Both the position numbers and the translations under genes were made by a program. The notes beneath the pieces were generated by a model. The model was not told the origin of the DNA. It worked only from the letters and a program-made list of their open reading frames with translations, and ran no database searches. Source: Patiria pectinifera (lineage: Eukaryota > Echinodermata > Asteroidea > Valvatida > Asterinidae). From it: 64,000 nt of DNA. The stretch covers positions 13,410,643 to 13,474,642 of the forward strand of contig CM057140.1 in the NCBI GenBank assembly GCA_029964075.1, in the 5' to 3' direction. Of the stretch, positions 13,001 to 25,000 are shown piece after piece; the stretch's first letter is position 1, and the number at the start of each line of letters is the position of its first letter.

Positions 13001-16000
13001 AAATATTCTCTTAATTGTGAGACTGATATGATTAAATTGAATGAAATTACCGGATTTTCTGTAATCAAGGGGCAATAATGGTCTGGACAAATTAGGTTAC
13101 GAGACTAATCATTGGCGAGACTTCGGTAATCACCCTCAGATAATGGGATGTAAAAAACTGGCCCTAGTAGACCAATTGTCTGGAGGATAATTTAATGTCG
13201 GTAATGAAATCATAATTTGTCTTTTGGAAGTAAAATGTTTACCCGTGGAAGGCCTAGTTGACAAAGAAACTTTGGGTATTTAAAAGGCTAGAAGGGACAT
13301 ACTAATTTACGAGTAGGTAACACAGTTTGTAAATATTTATATAATTTCCAAAGTTCTTGTTTACTTGGCTTAGTAAATATTAACAATTTGAAAGCAGATG
13401 GGCTGCTAAACTTCTTTGGAAAATCTTGCTGCTTAATTTACATTTTGGATTTTACTTCTTGTGTTCTTTTGAAAATTGTTTCCTAAAATTGAGTTCCTTT
13501 CAAGAGCACAGTAGCAGCAAGAACAACAATCTTTTTTGGGTCATTATATAAATTTTGGGGTCCACTTTTTTTCCTGTCCCTGTTACATCTGACATCCATG
13601 ATTTTATTATTTTGATGCATTCCTTAATGCTGTCATCCTCCAAGAGTGATTTTGAATAGCAAACTACCTACCCAACAAATAAAAGAAACTGTTTGAAGTC
13701 ATTCTTAATGATACTTGAATGGCAAATGACAAAAGTACCAAGGTAACAGCGACAGGAAAAATATTGCACTTCGGACCCTAATTTTATAGAATGACCCATT
13801 TCTGCTTGATGAGCTTCACAATTAAGTACATAACTCTTCAGTATATCATATCTCCCATAACAAAAAAAAGTTGGGAAAATCTCTGGAAGCACTCGGGAAA
13901 TTTTTTTTGTCTATGTCTTCTTCTCGAATGGCATAGGGTTGTCATCACCTTTTTGCAATCTAGAATAAAAAGAACGCCCGCAAATGCCAGACGGTTTCAG
14001 CCCACGGGAATTCCTGTATGATACGCACTCTGTAAAAGAATTAAAGACTCCCAGATGGGATTAGCGGTCTAATGAAACGCTGTTCTGAAAATAGCCGCTT
14101 CAACTGTTTTGTTCTTTTTCTCTCGGCGATGAGGGTCGAACTAGACCATATGCTAAATGCCACCAACTACGGAGGGGAAAAATTGGAAGAGAAAAATTGA
14201 ACGAGTTTGCTTGGGGCTGGTCACGCATTAGGCCCTCGCTCGGCACTGCAGCTTCACCGGTGATACCAGGGCACTGGTGAGATTTCTAAAAGCCGAGGGA
14301 TTTTCGTCGCCGCATTCCGCCCCTCGCAAATTAGATTTGGGGCCGGTGTCGTAAACGAATATTGCCCGCGATCCAGTGGAATTGGAGTAACGGCGGAGGA
14401 GCCAACTGGGCCTGGTGTTTTTTCTCTCTTTTGTCTTAGTTGAATGAACTTTGGGCTGATACATTTTTGGTTGGTGGATGTTGTTTTGTTTTGTTGTTTT
14501 TGCTTGTTTTAAAAAAATTGGGGAGGGGGGTGTTGAGGCAAAGGAAGTGAATGCATTATTGTATTATCTTTTACACTTGATCAATTTCCATTTATACATG
14601 ATTAGCAGTGATATGAATTTGAATTGAAGATTGCAGATTATTTTGTAATTCTTATAAGAATGACACCAAGGAATTTGTGGTGGGGGGGGGGAGGGGCTAA
14701 TACTGCTGCAAAAATATGGGTGTTGCTTGAATGCTAAACACTTGCATGTTAGTTCATCCAGAGCATTACAATAATTATACATTGTCCTGAGATGAAACTT
14801 CAAGAAGTTGTACGAGTAACTTGTGTTAGCACTTAATTTTTTATTTTGCATGGATTTTTTTGTAATTGTTTTTTTTTGGGGGGGGGGAATAAAAAAAAAA
14901 ATTGGGAGGGGGGTAGGGATAAATTCACTATCCACTAGAGACTACTTCAATGCTGACCAACTCAAATGTATCGAGTTGCATCATTGCTATGCATCCCTTT
15001 GCTTTTATAGCCTTAATTAATCCCCTACGCTAATAAAAATGAGTTTGCTAGATAGTGATGGTTCATGTCTTTCTCATACTTGTACATGTATGTACATTTT
15101 GTTTAGCCTGTGAAAATGATCTAGCAAAGAAAAACTTTGGTTTTATATAGCAGCTTTGTGTGCACTGGACCTTTAATGTGGTAGATAGTATAGGTTGGCA
15201 ACGGGCCATTCCTCCGGTTGCTAGGCGACCGGTGATAGCGATGGGCAGAGTGACATAGCGATTAGGAAGGAAGTATATCGATACGTGGTCTTCAGGGTAC
15301 AAGACCGCAAGTTTGTTGGAAGAGCAAGCTAGAATGGTTATTGGTTAATACGAGAATGCTTTAACGGCATCATGGCATTGTTGGGAAGCTTAAAGGGGCA
15401 AACTAGTCCAGGCTTAAAGAGGACTACAATTTTGTCTGATTGATGCTGTCTGCCATACTTTATCCATCATTGGTATTGGACATTGTTAAGTGCTGTATCC
15501 AGGGTAATGGAGGGTGGACATTTCAAGGTGTGTGAAAGGCTTGGGTAAAAATCTCAAGGCTCCCTTGAGATTTTAGACAGTGTGAAAGGGTCAGCTATTT
15601 TCAGTCTGAACAATGAGACACACCACAGATCTCTCCAAGAATTTGAAAATAGTGGTTTGTACATGTCAACCCTTAATATGGCAAAAGCAAAATTTTTGAA
15701 TAGGGGCAAAAAATTCCAAATATTCAAGATTGTATCAATTTAGCTCCGGAATTAAGGCCACATAGCCATTTTGGTTGATGCAATATTTAAGGAATAATTG
15801 GGACATCTGCAGCATGAGTCAACTGGGCGTTTCAAAAATTTGAGAAACATGTTTCTGTTTTTTTCCTACCGTGGCCACAAGCAAACCTGGTTGACATTTA
15901 AACGTGGAATTTGTTAAATCCCTTCCACGAGAAAGAAAAATGATAGGAGGGGAATCCGACCGGGCATGCCACATTCATGGTAGCCTAGGAAATAACTCCA

Positions 16001-19000
16001 TCGGTATTTTAAAGGGGCACACTGCAGTCCTAAATATTTGATACTTTGCAGAGTTTGTTTCCTTTAAAGTTAGTTTTGAATAGGTAATTTTTTTTGGGGG
16101 GGGGGGGAAACATGTAACTTTCTTAGGAGAATAATCTTTATTTAGTATTTATTGTAGTATTTTATTAGTCAGGGCAGAGAGTGCACCTTTAAGCTTAGCC
16201 AACAATTCCATGTCAAATACTTGGGCTAGCCCCTGCGCAGAGCCCTACATGTAAATGTACGTGGGTTTATATAGGCAGATAGTTTTCCACACAACTCCTG
16301 CTGCCACTGGTGTGCAGAAATTCCACCACAGGCGCACAATGTGAATGTGTTGAGTGCAGTGTGGAATGTGAATGTACACGGAGGTTGAGGCCTGTGGCTT
16401 GTACTGGTCTGGTCCGCTGTGTTACTGTGTGCGTGTGCGGGGGCAGGTCTGCGCCACCGTTTGTTCGTCGTCGGAAGTGGGTTAGGAGAACGGTATAGAG
16501 GCTGAAGTGTTTTTTTCTGATACAGCTTGCCGGCTGGTGTGTAAGTGTGAGTGTGTCTTTTGGAGGTGTATTGGCTTGTTAGGGACACCAGGAGAAATTG
16601 GTGCCCAGTCGGTCGGTGGATCGAACGAAGGGACGGACTGAGCCGTGCAGTGCACGTATAAAGCGACACGGAGCGTGTGGATTGTCTGACAACAGGGATT
16701 CGGGATTAGCATCCTTCCGTTTGACAGGTAGGCCCTGAGATATTGCAGTTTTTGTAAGTTTTTCATAAATCCTGCTTGGTGTCGACAAATTCATGGAGCC
16801 ATAATTGAAAATGTTGCAGTAGAGAGCATTCCGACAGACACATTCGTGCTGAGGCTCGCCAGTCAACTAATTAGGGAGTTAAATGATGGATTAAGACGAA
16901 TGTGTGGGGTTGGTAATGTGACAGTGTCCAAAAATCTGTCACGTAGAAAGTTCTTGTTAATGTCTTACGAGCGTGATTACCAAAGACATGGAACATTGAT
17001 GAAGTAGGCCCCAGATGTGTTTTCTTTTCATTTGGAAAGGTGCCAGAAACTTCATCATAAATTGTATGTGACTGTACTGTGTGTGTGATTTAGTAGCTTA
17101 TAGGAATGTTTTTATTACTTTTTTCAAATTTGGAACACATTTTTAGCTTTATCCTTCTTTTTTGGGGGGCTGAAGACTTCACATTGGCTTCTGGGTTTTA
17201 TCTTCTTCTTTTTTTTTACCAAAAGACTACCGTTAACAGTTGAAGTAGGTTTAGCATAAAAACACCGTCTGGTATTTTTGTGAGTTATTTGAAATAATGA
17301 AACCAAAAATGCATTGAAACGAAGTTTTGTCATTTCTTTTCAATAAGTGGAATCATTGTCATAAAGAAATTCCGGTCCTGCTAAAAAATCAATAATTGAA
17401 AGAAAATGAGTTGGTTTTGCTGTTTCCGTATTGTAGACTTACTGTAATTGTAGTGGAACAACCTTTCAGAACCTGTTCATATCAACTTTCTGGATCAATC
17501 CTGACTGCCTTTTGGGGTAGACCTTTCAAAACGTGCGCTTCATGTCAAGTTCTTTTCTCCCTCCAGCCAACCATGAACTTTGGTCTGCCAAGATCACGCC
17601 AAATACATGACATTAATAAATTTGTGTCTGGTTAATGTTACCGCATGTTGGTAACACAATCGGGCAGGCAGTACCTACGTGCCGAAAAAGCAGTCACGTT
17701 TTCTGCCCAGGATACGTCACAGACCATTGGTGGTCACGTTTCCATGGCAACCGGCCGCTCAACAAATAAACTGGTTTTGTGGTGCCTGGGAAACACAGTG
17801 TGTAACATCCAGTTGTGAGAACCGTGGTCCCAGACGACATGTGACCAAAATGTTGGGAAAGGTCATTAAACTTTGGGCGTTGATTGGAAGATTACCTTGA
17901 CAAATGACTTGAGATTGTTGAAGTGTGTCGAAAGCTGTTGAGTTCTTTTGCGGCCTTTGTTTTGGCATTTCCTCATTGTGTGAGGATTGTGTCGTAATAC
18001 GGAACCAACTACTAGAAATTCAATTTTTTCTTTTCCTCAGTTTTGTTCTACCATTCAGTTGGAAAATTGTTCGTTTCCTGAATTGAAGTGGCTTGATTTT
18101 CCTTCGTGGTTTTCAGGACGAAAGAATTCTCGAGTTTGGGTCGGCACTTTACATGTAAAACTCGACTAATTTGTTTGAAGCCGAGAATTTTACTCCATTT
18201 TCCTCTGAATTTTTAAAAGAAAACCACAGAGTCTCTGTTTAGATAGAAACATCCAGTATTTTGCAGGTGTCAGTTTTTATGTGACACCCCATTACCATAT
18301 AACCGCTTGCATCATCCAATGTGGGTTTTGCGGTTTGCATCATATTGAGGGGAAAAATGCAGACTCGTTAATAAACCAGTCCCCTTTTGTTGACACTGTC
18401 AAATTGTCAACAAAGGGAGGAAAAAGAGGTCATTGTATTGGCATGAAAGGTCTGTGTGTTTGTTGACATTGACAGTTGAATGGTGCTTCTTCGGTCCGTT
18501 GGAATAGGTCGTAAAAATACCTGGATGGGGCACGGCTTTTCCAATCATATCATTTCAACATAGTTTTGAATGTTAAAGAACAAACAAGGCTTTGTTTGCG
18601 TGGTGTGTAACTGCTCATTTTTCCAAGTAACATTGCAGCCTTTTCCCTGTAAAATATTGATTTCTAACTTTGAGGGTTTAGGTATAATCATGAAATTTCA
18701 GGTATGACTGTCGGAGTACATTGTGGAATTTGGCTAGTTCTGTTTATCCTGTATGATTTATTTGAATTTTTTTTTTTACAATATCATTAAAAAAAAATTG
18801 TGTGCACGGCTGGATCATTTACTGTAATTTTGTATTCATTCACTTTTTGTCATTTCAATGTTATGGTTATCAATTTGTTTTGAATTTTTTTTAAACAGTC
18901 TCTGATGTTTATTTTATAGGTTTAGAAATAGGACAATAATATAAGGCAAACGATGCAGTTTGGCCAGGAATTTCATGAAAGATAAATTTGAAATTCCGAA

Positions 19001-22000
19001 CAACATTTGAAATGGTTGTCTTGTATGTTAACAATTGTGAAATATCTCTCATTGAATTTTTACTAAAGTTGACCCTTCATCTTCGTTGAAACTTCTTACT
19101 GTAATTTTTGTGGGGGTCATGAGTTGAACATTTTGCCCTGATATGTTTTCCTTGATCCAAAAGAATAGTAATCAACGTTCTCGAGAATTTCGCACATTCA
19201 TCAGTCGTTAATTGTGTGGGGTGTGGAAATCCAGTGACAAATGCCAACAGAATTTAGACAGGAAAATTTGTACGCAAACTGCATGCACCCTAGGAGCGGC
19301 CATTGCGTGGCATACCACAGGATGCAGTGTGTAACCGTCTAGGCGTGCAAGCCTTGTATGGTATGTCAAGTTATTAGGGGGGGGGGGTGAGTGATGAGCA
19401 GTGAGGAAGACGATACCACACAGATCAGGGCCTAGTATCATGGCTCTGCTTACCGTTAGCAAAAAAATCCCAGCTAGTGAAAAATCCCCACTTACAGTAG
19501 CAGAGAACTCCATGCTTACAGTTAGCATATTTCACGGATAAGCGTGGAGTTGTGGTTTGTGCGAATGCGTACATCCCGTAATTAAGGATTCCGTGCTCAC
19601 AGGATTAGTGCAGAATTATTTTGCTAGTGCTGTTAGCAGTTAGCACAGAACGGTGTTTGGAAGCTCGGAATTCTGTGGTTAGCAGCGCCATGAAATTACG
19701 CTCCTAGGGCTCGATTCAATGAAGCTGTTAAACAGACAAGATTATGCTAATTTATGCGCTAATTAAAAATTGGGCGAGAACCAGGCAAAAGTGATATGTA
19801 ACATATGACGTGTTGATTGGTAATTGAACTCTGCTAAGCAAATATATTCTGTACTTAGCACGTTTTTATTGCTTAACATCTACGTTTTAATTGGCAAAGT
19901 TGCTATCATCCCCCCCCCCCCATTTTAATTGGTGTGGCAACGCCCCTGTGTGTGATTGCATGTCGAGACATAAACAAAAATACACCCAGAAATAAGTTTT
20001 TATCAAAATCTCTGCTTGATACATGTGAATTATTATTTTTTTCTCACATAGGCCTCATTGGAAAACATCAGTTGCTGAATTAAAAACTCCATGACAATAC
20101 CCATTAGTGACAATCTTAAATGTGTGATTCTGCACGCTCATGTTGGCGGTACCTGAAAAAGGAGTTCAGTCCCAAGGAGGAAATACCTTGTAATCAAAAC
20201 AGAATCAAGCATATAAAATCGGCAAAACACCAGTATACATTAGCGAGGAAGTGTGTGTTTAACAAGCAAGGATTTTATTTGATGCACTTTCAAAGGTTTT
20301 CCTCTTCAACAATGGAAAACAACCTTTTGGCACCTCTACTAGTTTATAAGTTCCCATCCTTCTCAATAAGTGCACACCGTTCAAAAGCATTCCGCTCTTT
20401 TGTTGACCAACCTCGTTAAAGAAAAAAAAAAATCGGTGAAATTACAACCCGCACTGAGGCCGCGAATAATGGTGGGTCTCCAAACATGATCATTCAGACA
20501 GAACATTGGGCAATTCAGGTGCGGGACAAATTTATACAAATCGTGAAAGTGACACCGGCGGGCCTTGAAATGTAGAAGTGGCATTAAGGTTGGTGGCCTA
20601 GGCTTTTAGTTTCTTTCGAGGAAGTAGTTGCTGAGACACACATTGGCTGACTGTTGTGGATTATTTTTTGATCTGGAGAGGAAGGTAAATACGGGGATTT
20701 CACAGATAAACAGGATTTTTTTTCTGTTCATGTTCATTTCATGATTTGTAGGGCAGACGTCACAAAATAACGTTGCGTGTGGTGAATTGTTGGCTAGCCA
20801 GCCATATCAGGTTACATTTCTATGGGTATTGTAAATGCAATTTTGTGATAGAAATGTGAATATAACTTCCTCTTTGGATGCATTTCTGTGCACCAAATTG
20901 AAACGAAACAGTTATTGGGTTGTAACGCCGACATGTGTGTAGACTATACCTCATGTCCACAATAAACAGTGACTGTTAACGTTGTTTCTGGCATACAGAT
21001 GAAGCAGTTTTGAAATTTGAAACGTGTGTGTAGTTTAGTATTAAAGTTGTTACCATTCCAATGGCAAAGTGTGTATAACTTGCACCAAGTGTGGTCCCAC
21101 CTCATGGCTGCTAATTAGGATGATCACATTATAATTACCCTGGAAACACACAGTCTGTTTGTTGCATTCACAGCTTTCTGCATGTATAGAAAGCCTTACG
21201 ATCCAGCCTAATCTGGATTGTGACCATTTTAGCAAGAAAGGGTACCGATAGTGCTTTCCGTGAGACAAAAGCCACAGAAAGTCTGCCTCTTTGTCAGTCT
21301 GACTGTCTGCCTATCCATAGGTCCTCCAACTATCTCCGCCATTGCTGTCTGCCTCCCCTGATTGGGAGACGAACCCCAGCCAAATCTGGACTTATACCAT
21401 TTTAGCAAGAAAGGGTACAGACAGTGCTTTCTGTGGGTCAAAAACCACAGAAAGCGTCTGTCTCTTTGTCAGTCCATCTGTCTGTCTATCTGTAGGTCCT
21501 TCGTCTATCTCTATAATCGCAGACTGCCTCCCCTGTTTGGAAGCCGAATCCAGCCAAATCTGGATTTTAACCATTTTAGCAAGAAAGGGTATAGATAGTG
21601 CTTTCTGTGAGTCAAAAGCCACCGAAAGCTTCTGTCTCTTTGTCGGTCTGTTTGTCTATCTGTAGGTCCTCTGTCTATCTGTGGGTCCTCTGTCTATCTG
21701 TGGGTCCTCTGTCTATAATTGTCATGTGTCTCCCTGTGGTGGAAGCATCCCTGTATGACAGCACTCAGGTAGTCTACTATCTGCACTTGAACCTACTCGT
21801 CCCCTGTCACTCCGAGTGATAAAGATGTTATGAGTGGCTGTCATTTTCAATTGCTGGCATTTTTGTATGGAGTCCCCTACAAGCACAGCTGTTTAATTTG
21901 GAGACTGTCTGGCATATCTAGCCAAGGCTGGCAGAAAGGCAAATTGAAAGTTTAAAGGTGTCATACCGTGATGACCTTCCAAGGTTGGTTGATGCAAGTT

Positions 22001-25000
22001 CATAAAAACGGAAACTCACCAGAGAAATAATATATGATGGAATTTTCAAGACATCAGGATGATTATTTTAATACAACTTTTTGCCCATTCACAACTGCTA
22101 TTTTATTAGAGCTGTATCTCTGCTGTCGAAGAGTTTGCGAAAAAAAACGGAAAATTCCAAACTTTACCTTGGTTGGACTTGAACCCAGGACCTTCTGCTT
22201 ACTAGTACAGATGTCGCAACCACAGTCATGTAACAGTTTTAAGAAGAAAAAAAACCTTTTCTGTATCTTCCCCGTTGGAAAGAAAAACTCTTTGTCAGAA
22301 ATGTATCAGGCATGCAACTTTTCCTGGGATCTGCTGATTTCCTCGTTTTTTTTACTTCTCACGAATGCCATTACAAATTGAAAAACACTGTACAGAGTAT
22401 TGTGTGGTTCAAAGTGGTTCGCAGTGCATTTATCTTCAACCATATGAAGGCAACACTTATAAGGAAGAAGAAGTTTCCTCATATTTTCTAAATTCCTAGT
22501 CCCTTGCCTGATGTATGTATACATCAAAAATGTTCCTGAGAAACAAAAGAACAGTTTTAAACAAGCAAAAAAGTTTAAACAGACATATTTTGCAAATAAT
22601 GCCCATTTATCATATAAGACTTAAATACTAACCCAACCTACATGCATTATACACGCACAATTCCCGCTTTTCAGTCTCGCAATCACTACGAGCCTTCAGG
22701 GAAAATACTTGGGTGCAAACAGAATCACACCGAGAAATTTCTATATTTGTTTGATTAAAGACACGGTGCCGATAAGCCACTTAAAGTTAAAGGCTCTCAC
22801 ATTATAAGATCTGATAAAAATCTCATATTTTTTTCCCTTGCGGCGTTTGAAGCCGCGACCACCTCTGCTGTACTTTCTGAAGTGAAAGCATTTGCTCACA
22901 TGTCTGGAGTATGGTATGGAAATCTTGAGTGTTTGTATAAATATGGGTCCTTGTGCTGCCTCGTGGAATATGGAATTTCAGAGAGTTCTAAGGAACGGGT
23001 TTATTTTAGTGTGAAAAAATGTGTGATTGACGAAAAGCTGTTTCAATATGATTATAGAAGATGATGCATGCATGTGCACACATTGGTTGTTATAACCCAC
23101 TTGTACATTTTATGAAAGAGTGCAGTAAAATGAAATTGAGCATAGCTGTGTGCACTGGGTGTTGGATTTTGCCAATTTTGGATTGTAGGGTCTAAGTATT
23201 AGACCATCTTGAACTTCAGTATATGCACATGTGGGTTCCGATCGTATGGCGTCAAAGTACCATGTAACCATCCAGTTTCCCTGTGATCAGTCACCATTGC
23301 AGTAGGCAAGCATTTGGTTAGCAACCATGTGGTGCATTGTAAGCTAGACAGTAGGGCTTATTTTCATGTAGAATATCTGCATTATTCCTTATCAAATAGC
23401 ATAATGGCCACTACCTGTGCCGTGTACGGTTGTCATTATCGTGCCAACCCAGCACTGGGTGTTCGCTCTATATTTTTCTCACAGTTTTTGCCATCCATCA
23501 CAGCTTTGAATGTTTGCCTGCTGCCTACTGCGCGCAGCGCTATACGATCTTTGTCTACTACAATAGCGACGCTGACTTTCCGGTACCTGGATGTAGTCCA
23601 GGTCACGCGGATCAGTAAGAGAGCCCTATACTCCCCTCACATGAATGTAAAAGGACTGTAATATTGGATAACTGAATTAAGGATCTACATGTACATGCAT
23701 TTTGTTTACATTGTGTGTACATTCAATTCCAAATCCTGGTACATGACGTGTGTACCAGTACATTTTGATCCAAATGCTGGTACCAGGATTTGGTATTGTA
23801 TGGCACACGGCTGTGTTGTTCCAGAGTATGAAAGCACGGATCTGAGGTTAAGATTTCCTTAAGAAAATGCAACCTTGCACCGTGGAACGAAAAACCTTAT
23901 TTTTGCACTAACTTGGACTCACAATAGAGCTTACTAAATCATAATGTCAACTGAGAAGTGACAACTCCTTACTTGTGACGAATAACCACTTTGCAATCTG
24001 GTAAGCAGCTGCATGGACTTTTGTTAAGCAAACTTTTCAAGTGTTTTTTTGTATTTGCTGGAACTCGTCAGAGAGTTAACAAGCTACATAATGAAAGTCT
24101 TCCCGACACGTAACTGGGATGCCACAAAGCAGAAGTTGTGATTTTATAAGCTGCAGCTTTTGAGTTTTTATCTAGTTAGTTGGCAAAGCTACGTGTTGGA
24201 GCATATTCCGGGGCGAGGACTGTGGTTAACCATACTTGGACTAACTTCGCTCCAGCGAAGGATGTTTGGACTACTCTAATCAACTATTTGGAATCAGAGC
24301 ATGGGACACGGTTTCATCACTGGTAACCAACGGCCCTGCGCATCATAAAGAACAACGGGAAGCCAGAACCAAGTTTTGTGATGACGTTTTGACCATCGTG
24401 TGACTAGAGGCTTCCCACGTTGCTGTTAGTGCACAAGTGAAAGTTATGTCACAAATCAACCACTAGTCGACTAATGATCCTCGCCTGAACTTAACCTTGG
24501 CTGACTATCAATTTCATTTCCTAACTTCCTCTGAAAATACCACATTTATAGATAACCAGTGTTTATTCAAACTCACCAGAATCCTTAACAGAACAAGCAC
24601 ATTATAGCATTGCCAAGTTAAAATTAACCAAAATAACAAAAATCAACTTTGGATATTCATCTTTTAAACAAATTGAATTACTAATCCTCATGGATGAAAT
24701 ACATCATGGAAGGCTAGGTAACCTGAATTATGGTTTTTTTGGTACGGCTTCTGACTAGCACCAAATAAAGACATTGACAAATTGGGAAAGCGCCAGTACC
24801 TGTCTCAATATCTCAGTTGGTAGAGCGTTGGTCTGGTATTCTGGAGGTCACAGGTTCGAACCCTGCTGTAGTCAATTTCACTACATCTTTCAAATGATAT
24901 ATGTAAGAACTGCTTCTAAAGTTTGATGCCTGTGGATTTGTTTGTTTACCGTCGCCACAACTCTGACACGCGAACGTCGCATGCCGGCTGGAATTTATGC

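Larger units (their letters stand above)
9487..19427 (+). other. Central part of the 33-kb intron
   Basis: Mostly AT-rich sequence without supported exons. Within it lie the inverted repeat pair (11201-11283 and 15542-15624) and CCTCAATCCT/CAAAATCC repeat fragments (about 11820-12050 and 12185-12215). There is a GC-richer unique block at 13930-14470, a possible promoter at 16657 and RFX-type motifs at 15217 and 17738. Several poly-G and poly-A runs occur. The 167-codon open frame at 12221-12724 has no recognisable motif and no splice context. Confidence 0.5.

Noticed and set aside
24805..24890. tRNA gene
   Set aside because: A- and B-box-like sequences are present, but the anticodon arm cannot pair and the middle is shared with 55074-55150, so it is SINE-derived.
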